A DNA stretch of 64,000 bases from Hydrogenophilus thermoluteolus (GTDB lineage: Bacteria; Pseudomonadota; Gammaproteobacteria; Burkholderiales; Rhodocyclaceae), in the NCBI RefSeq assembly GCF_003574215.1, contig NZ_AP018558.1, forward strand, positions 468,001 through 532,000, in the 5' to 3' direction. The position numbers and the translations under genes are program-made. Below, one piece after another: positions 33,331 through 41,480 of the stretch. Below the pieces are notes generated by a model that did not search any database, had not been told where the DNA came from, and was given only the letters and a program-made list of their open reading frames with translations. Positions within the stretch are counted from its first letter, which is position 1; every line of letters begins with the position of its first letter.

Positions 33331-35007
33331 GTGTCTCAAGAATGGTTTACGCGCCATCAAGCGCTGCTCGAAGAGGCGGTGCGTGCGATTCACACGCGTG
33401 GCTACTGGACTCCGTTCCCCGAAATGCCCAGTCCGAAAGTCTACGGGGAAAATGCGATGGCCGAAGGCAAAGCGGCAGCGCTTGCCTACCACGACCGCGA
33501 ATTCCCTTTGCAGGATCAAGGTACGCCCGAGCGGTGGGTCGCAACCGAGCGGTCGCCTTACGGGGTGGAATTGACGCCGAAGTACCCGGTCTTTGCGGTC
33601 GAAACCCTGGTCCGCCAGGCAGAAAACGCGATGCCCGCGTGGCAGCGTCTTGGCCCCGAAGGGCGGGTGGGCGTGCTGCTCGAAGCGTTGGTCCGTTTGA
33701 ACCAGCGCAGTATGGAAGTGGCGCACGCAGTGATGTATACCACCGGCCAAGGGTGGATGATGGCGTTCCAAGCAGGGGGGCCGCACGCGCAGGACCGTGG
33801 GCTCGAGGCGGTTGCGTATGCGTGGGACGAAATGAGCCGGATCCCCAAAGCGGCGGTCTGGGAAAAACCCCAGGGCAAAAATCCCCCGATCAAGATGGAG
33901 AAGCGCTATGAGATCGTCGGCCGCGGCGTCGGCGTGGTGATCGGTTGCGGAACCTTCCCCACGTGGAATACCTATCCGGGGCTCTTTGCGGCGTTGGCAA
34001 CTGGCAACCCGGTGATCGTCAAACCCCACAGCAACGCAGTGTTGCCTGCGGCGATCACGGTACGGGTGCTGCGCGACGTATTGACCGAGGCCGGGTGCGA
34101 CCCGAACGTGGTGCAATTGGCGGTGTTCGACGATCGCCAGGCTACCCAGCAGCTCGTCCAGCACCCGGCGGTGAAGTCGATCGATTTCACCGGCGGCTGC
34201 GCGTTCGGGCAATGGCTCATCGACAACTGCCGCCAGGCGCAGGTCTATGCAGAACTGGCCGGGGTCAATACCGTCGTGATCGAATCGACGGACGACTACG
34301 CTGGCCTGTTGAAAAACCTGGCGTTTACGCTTTCCCTCTATTCCGGTCAGATGTGCACCACGACGCAGGCGATTTTGGTTCCCGCGCAAGGGGTACAGAC
34401 ACCCGACGGCGTGAAGCCGTACGAGACCGTGGTTGCCGACCTGGCCGCGGCAATCGACGCGTTCTTGTCCGATCCGCGGGTGGCGTTCGCGGTGCTGGGC
34501 GCGGTGCAGTCCGACGAGACGATGGCGCGCATCGATGCGGCGAACCGGGGCGATTTCGGTGCCGTGGCACTGGCGAGCAAAGCGCTCACCCACCCCGAGT
34601 ATCCCAATGCCCGCGTGCAAACGCCGGTGCTCATCACCTGTGACGAAAACGACGAAGCGGCCTATCTGGAGGAGCGTTTCGGGCCGATCGCGTTCGTCGT
34701 GCGTTGCGCCGACCGCGACGCGGCGCTGGCGCGCGCCGAGCGGATCGTACGCGAACACGGCGCATTGACGTTGGGGTGCTACTCGATCGATCCCGCGTAC
34801 CAGGAGCGGATGGTCGATGCGAGCCTGCGTGCCGGTGTCGCGCTTTCGTTCAATTTGACCGACGGCGTCTACGTGAACCAGTCGGCAGCGTTTTCCGACT
34901 ACCACGGTACCGGTCTCAACCCGGCGGCGAACGCCAGCTACTGTGACGCAGCGTTCGTCGCGCGCCGTTTCGCTGTCGTGCAGCGCCGTTGGCATGTGAA
35001 GGAGTAA
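33331..35007 (+). CDS. paaN: PaaN-type aldehyde dehydrogenase of phenylacetate degradation
   Basis: A 558-residue aldehyde dehydrogenase for the ring-opened semialdehyde. The start is GTG 33331, decided by a near-perfect AAGGAGGAG 5 bases upstream; the frame runs open to 33235 but with no homology. Cofactor and active-site regions are IGCGTFPTWNTYPG, SIDFTGGCAFG, YAELAGVN (Glu) and SGQMCTTTQ (catalytic Cys). Unlike PaaZ it lacks a C-terminal MaoC hydratase domain, so oxepin-CoA hydrolysis needs another enzyme. It diverges from paaG and is followed by paaY after 4 bases. Confidence 0.92.
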   Translation: MSQEWFTRHQALLEEAVRAIHTRGYWTPFPEMPSPKVYGENAMAEGKAAALAYHDREFPLQDQGTPERWVATERSPYGVELTPKYPVFAVETLVRQAENAMPAWQRLGPEGRVGVLLEALVRLNQRSMEVAHAVMYTTGQGWMMAFQAGGPHAQDRGLEAVAYAWDEMSRIPKAAVWEKPQGKNPPIKMEKRYEIVGRGVGVVIGCGTFPTWNTYPGLFAALATGNPVIVKPHSNAVLPAAITVRVLRDVLTEAGCDPNVVQLAVFDDRQATQQLVQHPAVKSIDFTGGCAFGQWLIDNCRQAQVYAELAGVNTVVIESTDDYAGLLKNLAFTLSLYSGQMCTTTQAILVPAQGVQTPDGVKPYETVVADLAAAIDAFLSDPRVAFAVLGAVQSDETMARIDAANRGDFGAVALASKALTHPEYPNARVQTPVLITCDENDEAAYLEERFGPIAFVVRCADRDAALARAERIVREHGALTLGCYSIDPAYQERMVDASLRAGVALSFNLTDGVYVNQSAAFSDYHGTGLNPAANASYCDAAFVARRFAVVQRRWHVKE

Positions 35008-35011
35008 CGCT

Positions 35012-35620
35012 GTGCCCTTTTACGAGATCGATGGGCTCAAGCCCGTGGTCCATCCCACCGCGTTCGTCCATCCGGACGCGGTGGTGATCGGGGACGTGTT
35101 TATCGGCGAAGGGTGTTACGTGGCGCCGCTCGCGAGTTTGCGTGGTGATTTCGGCCGCATCATCCTCGAAGCCGGGAGTAACGTCCAGGATTGCTGCGTG
35201 CTGCACGGCTTTCCCGGCTGCGACACGGTGGTCGGGGTCAATGGCCACATCGGGCACGGCGCGATTCTGCACGGCTGCCGAATCGGTGAAGACGCCCTGG
35301 TGGGCATGAACGCGGTGGTGATGGACGAGGCCGAAATCGGTGCGGGGTCGATCGTCGCTGCGCACGCGTTCGTCAAAGCCGGGTTCGTCGCACCGCCCCG
35401 TTCGCTCGTCGTCGGGGCGCCAGCGAAGATCGTGCGCCAGGTCACCGATGAAGAGCTGGCGTGGAAGCAGGAGGGGACGCGCACCTACCAAGATTTGACG
35501 CGCCGTTCCCTCGCGACGCTGCGCCCTTGTACACCACTGGCTCAAGCCGAACCGGGACGGAAGCGCTTCGAGATGCCGGGGGTGGTTCCGTTGGTGGCGA
35601 AGCGGCGGGAAGGGAGCTGA
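35012..35620 (+). CDS. paaY: PaaY, gamma-carbonic-anhydrase-like hexapeptide protein
   Basis: A 202-residue left-handed beta-helix protein. Hexapeptide repeats run from about residue 12 to 150 (VIGDVFIGEGCYVAPLASL, NVQDCCVLHG, IGHGAILHGCRIGEDALVG), including the His metal ligands. PaaY proteins act as thioesterases on phenylacetate-route CoA esters. The start is GTG 35012, 4 bases after paaN. The C-terminal tail after TRTYQDLTRRS is typical of PaaY. Confidence 0.92.
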   Translation: MPFYEIDGLKPVVHPTAFVHPDAVVIGDVFIGEGCYVAPLASLRGDFGRIILEAGSNVQDCCVLHGFPGCDTVVGVNGHIGHGAILHGCRIGEDALVGMNAVVMDEAEIGAGSIVAAHAFVKAGFVAPPRSLVVGAPAKIVRQVTDEELAWKQEGTRTYQDLTRRSLATLRPCTPLAQAEPGRKRFEMPGVVPLVAKRREGS

Positions 35621-35711
35621 AGCGCGGGTTTGTACCACGCATTGGGGGCACTATGGCGTGGGAAATGGTGCGCCCCAGCCGTGTTCTGTTTGTCAACATA
35701 CGTGTGTCTGG

Positions 35712-35740
35712 TTAGGTGATCGGTTGGCGTACGCTATAAT
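35712..35740 (+). promoter_or_regulatory. promoter of the cytochrome c'-like gene
   Basis: A consensus TATAAT at 35735-35740 with TTAGGT 17 bases upstream (35712-35717), directly before the start codon at 35747. The leader would be almost absent. The -35 is weak. Confidence 0.5.
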
Positions 35741-35746
35741 TTTTTC

Positions 35747-36265
35747 ATGATGAACCGACAACCGCCTTCTCGTGTTTTGGGGATGTTTTGCGCTGCGGTC
35801 GCGGCGTTGCTCCTTTCCGCCTGTCAGCCAGAGCCGCAAGACACCAAACCGGGGCAACCCGTCGCGACGCGGCAGAAGCTGTTCAAAGCGATGCTGCGCG
35901 AATTCGAGCCGATGGGGGTGATGTTGCGCGAAGGGCCGTTCGACGCCGCGCGCTTCGAAGGCCATTTCCGTCGCTTCCTCGATTTGGCCGAAAAGCCCTG
36001 GCCCTATTTCCGCGAGGACACCTGCTACCCGCCCGCAAAGGTCAAGCCCCAGACGTGTACCGACCTTGCCGGGTTCGAACGCCGAAAAGAGGCTTTCCTG
36101 GGAGCGGTTGCTGGGCTCAACACCGCGGTGCAAAAGGAGTTGGGCACACTCGCACCGCAAGGAAGTGCCAGAGCCGAAACGCAGGCGCGTGCGGCACTCA
36201 AAGCGGCGTACGACCGCGTCTATGACACGTGCCAAGATTGCCACCGTGACTACCGCAAAAAGTGA
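35747..36265 (+). CDS. cytochrome c'-type heme lipoprotein
   Basis: 172 residues. The N-terminus has a lipoprotein signal ending in LLLSAC with the lipidated Cys at residue 26. The C-terminus has a single heme site CQDCH at 162-166 followed by a short basic tail, the arrangement of class II (cytochrome c') helical cytochromes. Expected to be membrane-anchored in the periplasm, perhaps handling NO or acting as an electron carrier. The last 44 bases overlap the start of the next gene. Confidence 0.78.
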   Translation: MMNRQPPSRVLGMFCAAVAALLLSACQPEPQDTKPGQPVATRQKLFKAMLREFEPMGVMLREGPFDAARFEGHFRRFLDLAEKPWPYFREDTCYPPAKVKPQTCTDLAGFERRKEAFLGAVAGLNTAVQKELGTLAPQGSARAETQARAALKAAYDRVYDTCQDCHRDYRKK

Positions 36266-37145
36266 TCCCGCGCAAACCGATTCGGAACGTGCCGCATGGG
36301 CGCAGGGGATCGCGCATGACCCGTGGCCGCAGCGGATCGTCTGCTTGACCGAGGAGAGCGTCGAAACACTCTACCTTTTGGGCGAGGAGCGGCGTATCGT
36401 CGGGATTTCGGGTTTTACCGTGCGGCCGCCGCAAGCACGGAAGGAAAAGCCAAAGGTCTCGGCGTTCACGAGTGCCAAGATCGACGAAATCCTGAAGCTC
36501 GAACCCGATCTGGTGATCGGCTTTTCCGACATGCAAGCGGAGATCGCCGCGACCCTGATTCGCGCCGGGGTCGAGGTCTGGGTGAGCAACCACCGGTCGG
36601 TGGCGGGGATCCTCGCCTACATTCGGCGCCTGGGGGCGTGGGTTGGCGCGTCGGAACGAACGGAGGCGCTCGTCGCGCAACTGACCGCGGGGTTGCACGC
36701 CGTGGCCGAGGCCGCGAACCGCCTGCCCGTGCGGCCCAAGGTCTATTTCGAAGAGTGGGACGAGCCGATGATCAGCGGCATCCTCTGGGTGCATGAGCTG
36801 ATCGCGCTGGCGGGCGGTGAACCCCTTTTCCCGGAGCGGGCGCAGGCGCCGTTGGCGCGTGACCGGATCATCGCCGACCCGGCGGAGGTGGTGCGTGCCG
36901 CGCCCGATCTGATCATCGGTTCGTGGTGTGGCAAGAAGTTCCGCCCGGAGCAGGTGGCGGCGCGCCCGGGGTGGGGCGCGATCCCCGCGGTGGCGCGCGG
37001 GCAGCTCGTCGAGATCAAATCGCCGCTCATCCTGCAACCGGGACCCGCGGCGCTCACCGATGGGCTGCAAGCGCTGGCGCAGGCGATCGAGCGGGCGGCG
37101 CAGGCAGCTGCGCAATCTCGACCCGGTTGCGACCGGACCGTTTAG
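36222..37145 (+). CDS. cobalamin-binding/BtuF-like protein without signal peptide
   Basis: A 307-residue protein with the class III periplasmic-binding fold: PQRIVCLTEESVETLYLLGE, KIDEILKLEPDLVIGFSDMQ, VWVSNHRSVAGILAYI and PDLIIGSWCGKKFRPEQ. It matches the widespread BtuF-like family that is encoded away from transporter genes. No signal peptide is visible, so it is probably cytoplasmic, and its role is uncertain. Start is ATG 36222; GTG 36246 is an alternative with a shorter overlap. The C-terminus ends 40 bases from the convergent maiA. Confidence 0.75.
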   Translation: MTRAKIATVTTAKSDPAQTDSERAAWAQGIAHDPWPQRIVCLTEESVETLYLLGEERRIVGISGFTVRPPQARKEKPKVSAFTSAKIDEILKLEPDLVIGFSDMQAEIAATLIRAGVEVWVSNHRSVAGILAYIRRLGAWVGASERTEALVAQLTAGLHAVAEAANRLPVRPKVYFEEWDEPMISGILWVHELIALAGGEPLFPERAQAPLARDRIIADPAEVVRAAPDLIIGSWCGKKFRPEQVAARPGWGAIPAVARGQLVEIKSPLILQPGPAALTDGLQALAQAIERAAQAAAQSRPGCDRTV

Positions 37146-37185
37146 CGCGGTAGCGCGCTTGGTCAGCAACGCGAAGGATCTCTTA

Positions 37186-37845
37186 TTATCGCGCGTCGGG
37201 CTGCGTCGCAGGTGCTGCTTTCTGAAACGCTGGGAGTTTCTGGCAAGCCGCTTCGATTGCGGTGAGTCGTGGATAGGGCGTGAGATCGCATTCGAACCGC
37301 CGCGCGTTGAAGAGTTGCGGCACGATGCAACAGTCGGCCAGCGTGGGGGAATCGCCCCAAGCAAAGGGGCCGCCCGGGTTTTCGGCTGCGGTGACCATCG
37401 CTTCGAGCGCTGCGAGCCCTTCGGCGATCCAGTGGCGATACCACGCCAATTTGTTCGCTTCGTCGACCCCAAGCGTCCCGGTGAGGTAGTTGAGAACCCG
37501 CAGGTTGTTGACTGGGTGGATTTCGCACGCGACGAGCTGTGCCAGCGCGCGAACCTGGGCGCGTGCGAACGGATCTGCGGGAAGCAGCGGAGGGGTGGGA
37601 TGAATTTCGTCCAGGTATTCGATGATCGCGAGCGATTGGGTGAACCGCTGCGTATGGCCATCCGCTGTGGTCACTTCCAGTACCGGGACGAGCCCCGCAG
37701 GGTGGCGCGCTTTGTGGGTTTCGCGTTTTTGTTCGCCCTGAAGGAGGTTCACCGGCACGATTTCGTAGGGAATCCCTTTGAGTTCAAGTGCGATGCGGAC
37801 ACGGTACGCGGCGGAGCTGCGGAAGTAGCTGTAGAGGCGGTACAT
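37186..37845 (-). CDS. maiA: maleylacetoacetate (or maleylpyruvate) isomerase, zeta-class GST
   Basis: A 219-residue glutathione-dependent cis-trans isomerase. The N-terminal YFRSSAAYRVRIALELKGI replaces the typical SSCS with SSAA but keeps the serine and arginine context; NLLQGEQKRE, QSLAIIEYLDEIHP and GDSPTLADCCIVPQ are zeta-class landmarks. ATG 37845 has GGAGG 7 bases upstream; a GTG at 37851 overlaps the preceding stop. Substrate may be maleylacetoacetate (homogentisate route) or maleylpyruvate (gentisate route); the neighbouring hydrolase does not settle it. Confidence 0.9.
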   Translation of the reverse strand: MYRLYSYFRSSAAYRVRIALELKGIPYEIVPVNLLQGEQKRETHKARHPAGLVPVLEVTTADGHTQRFTQSLAIIEYLDEIHPTPPLLPADPFARAQVRALAQLVACEIHPVNNLRVLNYLTGTLGVDEANKLAWYRHWIAEGLAALEAMVTAAENPGGPFAWGDSPTLADCCIVPQLFNARRFECDLTPYPRLTAIEAACQKLPAFQKAAPATQPDAR

Positions 37846-37847
37846 CG

Positions 37848-38864
37848 TCACCCCTCCGGCAGCGCTTCGACCCGGTTTTCGATTCGGCCAAAGATGTCGT
37901 TTCCGGCGTCGTCGGTCATCCAGATGGTGACGGTGTCGCCATCTTGCATGAAGGGGGTTTGCGGTTTACCGGTCTCGATGATTTCGAGCATGCGTACTTC
38001 GGCGATACAGCAGTAGCCGACGCCGCCATTTTCGACCTTCGAACCGTAGAGGCCCCCTTGTTTGTTCGAGACGGTGCCGGAACCGATGATCGAGCCAGCT
38101 TCGAGTTCGCGCGTCGTCGCCGCGTGGGCGATCAGGCGGCCAAAATCGAACTGCATGTCGACCCCGGCGTTGGGAAAACCGAAGGGCTTGCCGTTGAGGT
38201 TCACCCGCAGCGGCAGATGGACTTTGCCGTCCCGCCACGCGTCACCCAGTTCGTCCGGGGTCACCGCAACCGGTGAGAAGCTGCTTGCCGGTTTCGATTG
38301 GAAAAAGCCAAACCCTTTCGCGAGTTCGTTTGGGATCAGGTTCCGAAGACTGACGTCATTGACCAGCATCACCAGCGCGATGTGGTTGCGCGCGGCAACG
38401 GGGTCGATGCCCATCGGCACGTCGGTGGTGACGACGGTGACCTCCGCTTCGAAGTCGATGCCCCACGACACTTTGGCGCGGATGGGGTCGTACGGAGCGA
38501 TGAAGCTGTCCGAGCCACCCTGGTACATCAGGGGGTCGTCGTAAAAAGCGGGGGGCATTTCGGCGCCGCGTGCTTTGCGCACCAGCTCGACGTGGTTGAG
38601 GTACGCGGAACCGTCCGCCCATTGGTACGCTCGGGGTAGGGGTGAGGCGCAGGTACGCGGGTCGAACGGTTGGGCGTGGCGGGCGGCGCCTGCGTTGAGG
38701 GCCTCATAGACCGCGGCGAGTTGCGGGGCGACGTTCGCCCAGTCATCCAACGCTTTTTGTAGGGTGGGAGCGATTTCGGGGACCGGTTGGCAGCGGGTCA
38801 GGTCGCGAGAAACGACGACCAGCGTGCCATCCCGGCCACCCGCTTTGAGGGTGGCCAACTTCAT
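37848..38864 (-). CDS. fumarylacetoacetate hydrolase family protein
   Basis: A 338-residue FAH-fold enzyme. Metal ligands are in SWGIDFEAEVTVV (D-x-E-x-E), and LVNDVSLRNLIPNE and GSGTVSNKQGG are conserved. The length and N-terminal domain (MKLATLKAGGRDGTLVVVSRD) match the proteobacterial fumarylacetoacetase group that ends the homogentisate pathway by releasing fumarate. A fumarylpyruvate hydrolase role is possible. The stop overlaps the region just before maiA. Confidence 0.87.
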   Translation of the reverse strand: MKLATLKAGGRDGTLVVVSRDLTRCQPVPEIAPTLQKALDDWANVAPQLAAVYEALNAGAARHAQPFDPRTCASPLPRAYQWADGSAYLNHVELVRKARGAEMPPAFYDDPLMYQGGSDSFIAPYDPIRAKVSWGIDFEAEVTVVTTDVPMGIDPVAARNHIALVMLVNDVSLRNLIPNELAKGFGFFQSKPASSFSPVAVTPDELGDAWRDGKVHLPLRVNLNGKPFGFPNAGVDMQFDFGRLIAHAATTRELEAGSIIGSGTVSNKQGGLYGSKVENGGVGYCCIAEVRMLEIIETGKPQTPFMQDGDTVTIWMTDDAGNDIFGRIENRVEALPEG

Positions 38865-38879
38865 CGGCGGTTCTCTCCT

Positions 38880-39437
38880 TTATTGGCTTTCTGGGAACAT
38901 CGTTTTGTAACGGCCGTCGTGCATCCAACGGGCGTGTTGCGGTGCCCGCTTCGTCTGCCGCCACGCTTCGAGCATCTCCCATTTCACTTTGTCCAGTGCT
39001 TCGAGCATGCCGGGGCGAAGGGTGTTTGCAGCGAGTTCAATGCGGTGGCCGTTGGGGTCGAAAAAGTAGATCGATTGGAAGAGCGCGTGGTCGGTGGGGC
39101 CGACCACTTCGATCCCTTCGGCTTCGAGTCGCGCTTTGGTTTCGAGAAGCACGTCCATCGATTCCACTTCGAACGCGATGTGCTGCGTCCACGCCGGGGT
39201 GTTGGGGTCGCGCCCCATCGGCGGACGGGTGGGGAGTTCGAAGAACGCCAGGATGTTGCCGTTCCCGGCGTCGAGAAAGATGTGCATGTAGGGGTCTGGC
39301 TCTTTGGTCGACGGGACCTCGTCTTCGGCGATCGACAAGATCAATTTCATCCCCAGGTGCTTTTCGTACCATTTGGCCGTCTCATAGGCGTCGTGGCACC
39401 GATACGCAACGTGGTGGATCTTTTTGATGAGGCTCAT
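38880..39437 (-). CDS. VOC-superfamily metalloprotein in the aromatic cluster
   Basis: A 185-residue vicinal-oxygen-chelate protein with two beta-alpha-beta3 modules. Candidate metal ligands are H8/H9 (IKKIHHVAY), E67 (AFFELPT), H86 (WTQHIAFEV) and E134 (NGHRIELA); the spacing of the last three is close to that of glyoxalase I. ATG 39437 has a usable ribosome site. In the operon it occupies the slot where a ring-cleavage dioxygenase would be expected, between a monooxygenase and fumarylacetoacetase. It could be a ring-cleaving enzyme, an isomerase or a detoxifying lyase; sequence alone does not decide. Confidence 0.75.
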   Translation of the reverse strand: MSLIKKIHHVAYRCHDAYETAKWYEKHLGMKLILSIAEDEVPSTKEPDPYMHIFLDAGNGNILAFFELPTRPPMGRDPNTPAWTQHIAFEVESMDVLLETKARLEAEGIEVVGPTDHALFQSIYFFDPNGHRIELAANTLRPGMLEALDKVKWEMLEAWRQTKRAPQHARWMHDGRYKTMFPESQ

Positions 39438-39465
39438 GATGGGTCTCCTCTTCGGTGGTGGGTGG

Positions 39466-39690
39466 TCACAAGTCGGCTTTTGCTGCGGTGATCGCTTCTT
39501 CGAGGATGCGCAGATCCCCGATGTGGTTTGCCAGGAGCAGTACCAGCCGCGCGTTGAGGAGCGCACTTTGCTCGTCGCTCAGGTCACGGTGCGCTTCGAT
39601 CAACATCGCGTAGAAGTCGTCACCGGGGGAATAGTCGTAGAAAGTGTGTTTTTCCGGGTTGTGGAAGTTGGATTGGGTGTTGAGTGACAT
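39466..39690 (-). CDS. DUF2783 family small protein
   Basis: 74 residues, acidic and helical (DDFYAMLIEAHRDLSDEQSA, LVLLLANHIGDLRILEEAI). It belongs to DUF2783, small proteins regularly encoded beside FAD aromatic hydroxylases in betaproteobacteria. No catalytic motif is visible; a subunit or chaperone role for the adjacent monooxygenase is an inference from context only. ATG 39690 with GGAGCC upstream. Confidence 0.75.
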   Translation of the reverse strand: MSLNTQSNFHNPEKHTFYDYSPGDDFYAMLIEAHRDLSDEQSALLNARLVLLLANHIGDLRILEEAITAAKADL

Positions 39691-39720
39691 GATCGGCTCC
39701 TTTCCGAACGGCGCTTGGGT

Positions 39721-41406
39721 TCAGTCCGCCCAACGGTCGCGATAGGTGGCACGGGCAAGCGCGGCGTCGATCGCGTCTGGGTCGAGCGTACGCCAGCGTG
39801 CCGCGACGTGTTGATCCGGGCGCAGCAGATAGACCGAGCCGGGGGTGAGGTCGTAGCGCTCACGAACGCGCCCATTGCCGTCGTGCAGGGTTGCGATGTT
39901 GTCCGGCGCGGTGCCCTGAGTTGCGATCACGAGGGGTTCGATTGGCACCGGCGCAATCGCCCAGCGGGTGAGCGTTGCTGCGGTGGCGGGGTCGATCGTG
40001 CTGGCATCCTCGGTGTAATAGAGGAGTTGGAAGCGGTTGCCCATGTGGTTGAGTAGCCAACCCGGCGTGCCGGCCGGTGTGGTGACGGGCGCATCGTCCA
40101 TCGGGGCGCCCGGCACCATGCGGCCGTTGAACGCGTCGCAGTCCGGCGTGTTGAGCGACGAGTCGACGTAGAAGCTGGGGACCGAGAGGCGGCCGGAGTT
40201 CACGAGTTTGCGCGCAAAGGGGTGGTGCCGCGCAAGCGTCAAAACGGCTTTACGCAGCGTTTTGCTCGCGTTGCCTTTTGGGGTGATGAAGTCGGTGCTG
40301 CGCGTCGAATTCATGATGTTTTCGTCCGCCGCGTAGCAGCGCTCTTCGCTGTAGGTATCCAGCAGCGTCGCCGGGGCTTTCCCTTCCAGCACCAGGTTGA
40401 GTTTCCAGATGAGGTTGTCGGTATCCTGGATTCCGGAGTTCGCGCCACGGGCACCAAACGGGGAGACTTGGTGCGCCGCATCGCCGACGAAGAGGACGCG
40501 CCCGTGGTTGAAGCGGTTCATCCGGCGGCATTGGAAGGTGTAGACGCTCACCCATTCGAGTTCGAATTCGCGATCGTCCCCCAGCATCGCCTGGATGCGG
40601 GGGATGACCCGTTCCGGACGTTTTTCCAGTTCCGGGTCGGCGTCCCATCCGAGCTGAAAGTCGATCCGCCAGACGTTGTCGGCCTGTTTGTGCAGCAAGA
40701 CCGATTGGCCCGGATGAAACGGTGGGTCGAACCAGAACCAGCGCTCAGCAGGGAAATCGGCCTTCATCACCACGTCGGCGATCAAAAACCGGTCCATGAA
40801 GATCTTGCCTTCGATGTCGAGGCCAAGCATGTGGCGGATGGGGCTCCTCGCGCCGTCGGCGACGATCAGCCAATCACAGGTGAGCGAATAGGCCCCTTCC
40901 GGCGTTTCGACCCGCAACGCGACTACTGTCTCACTCGGCGTGACTGCGATCACCTTGTTTTTCCAGCGCATCTCGAGCCCTGGGGTGGCGCGGCACGCGT
41001 CGACCAGGTACTCTTCCAGGTAGTATTGCTGGAGATTGACCATGCCGGGGCGGTGGTGGTCGGGTTCGGGGACGAGGTTGAACGAAAAGACTTCGTCGTT
41101 GCGGTAGAAGGTTCGACCGACGTTCCAGGATACCCCTTTTTGGACGACCCGTTCGCCTACGCCCAAGCGGTCGAGGATCTCGAGCGCCCGTTTGGCGTAG
41201 CAGACGCCGCGCGAACCAATCGAAACCGTGTCGTCGTCGTCGAGGAGCAACACGGGTTTCCCCTTTTGCGCCAGGTCGAGCGCGGCACACATCCCCACGG
41301 GCCCGGCACCGACGACGACCACCGGGACGTGGCGCGTCTGCTCGGGGTGGTCGAGTTCGGCCGGTCGGACGAAGGGATATTTCGGATATTGGTACGTTTT
41401 GAGCAT
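39721..41406 (-). CDS. FAD-dependent aromatic hydroxylase (MhpA/MobA-like flavoprotein monooxygenase)
   Basis: A 561-residue class A flavoprotein monooxygenase. Signatures are VVVVGAGPVGMCAALDLA (dinucleotide fold, after a 25-residue N-terminal extension), CDWLIVADGARSPIRH (DG motif) and GRVLFVGDAAHQVSPFGARG (GD motif), with a thioredoxin-like C-terminal part. It would hydroxylate a phenolic ring with NAD(P)H and O2, producing a para-diol for the downstream enzymes. The exact phenol is unknown. ATG 41406 follows AGGAGGT; the upstream open frame has no homology. Confidence 0.85.
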   Translation of the reverse strand: MLKTYQYPKYPFVRPAELDHPEQTRHVPVVVVGAGPVGMCAALDLAQKGKPVLLLDDDDTVSIGSRGVCYAKRALEILDRLGVGERVVQKGVSWNVGRTFYRNDEVFSFNLVPEPDHHRPGMVNLQQYYLEEYLVDACRATPGLEMRWKNKVIAVTPSETVVALRVETPEGAYSLTCDWLIVADGARSPIRHMLGLDIEGKIFMDRFLIADVVMKADFPAERWFWFDPPFHPGQSVLLHKQADNVWRIDFQLGWDADPELEKRPERVIPRIQAMLGDDREFELEWVSVYTFQCRRMNRFNHGRVLFVGDAAHQVSPFGARGANSGIQDTDNLIWKLNLVLEGKAPATLLDTYSEERCYAADENIMNSTRSTDFITPKGNASKTLRKAVLTLARHHPFARKLVNSGRLSVPSFYVDSSLNTPDCDAFNGRMVPGAPMDDAPVTTPAGTPGWLLNHMGNRFQLLYYTEDASTIDPATAATLTRWAIAPVPIEPLVIATQGTAPDNIATLHDGNGRVRERYDLTPGSVYLLRPDQHVAARWRTLDPDAIDAALARATYRDRWAD

Positions 41407-41480
41407 ACGAATTACCTCCTCTGGGTGGGTCAGGATATGCAGCGCGCGGAGGCGGTTGGGTCTTCTGCTCTCTGCGTTAG

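Noticed and set aside
35640..35690. Bulged GC-rich hairpin after paaY as a terminator
   Set aside because: The stem has a bulge and a long loop and is not followed by a U-rich tract.
37144..37159. AGCGCG-GTAG-CGCGCT hairpin between the BtuF-like gene and maiA
   Set aside because: Only a 6-bp stem and no T-run on either strand; not enough to call a terminator.
38880..39437. Calling the VOC protein a homogentisate dioxygenase outright
   Set aside because: Its ligand spacing also resembles glyoxalase I and it is half the size of known VOC hydroquinone dioxygenases, so it is kept as a hypothesis only.
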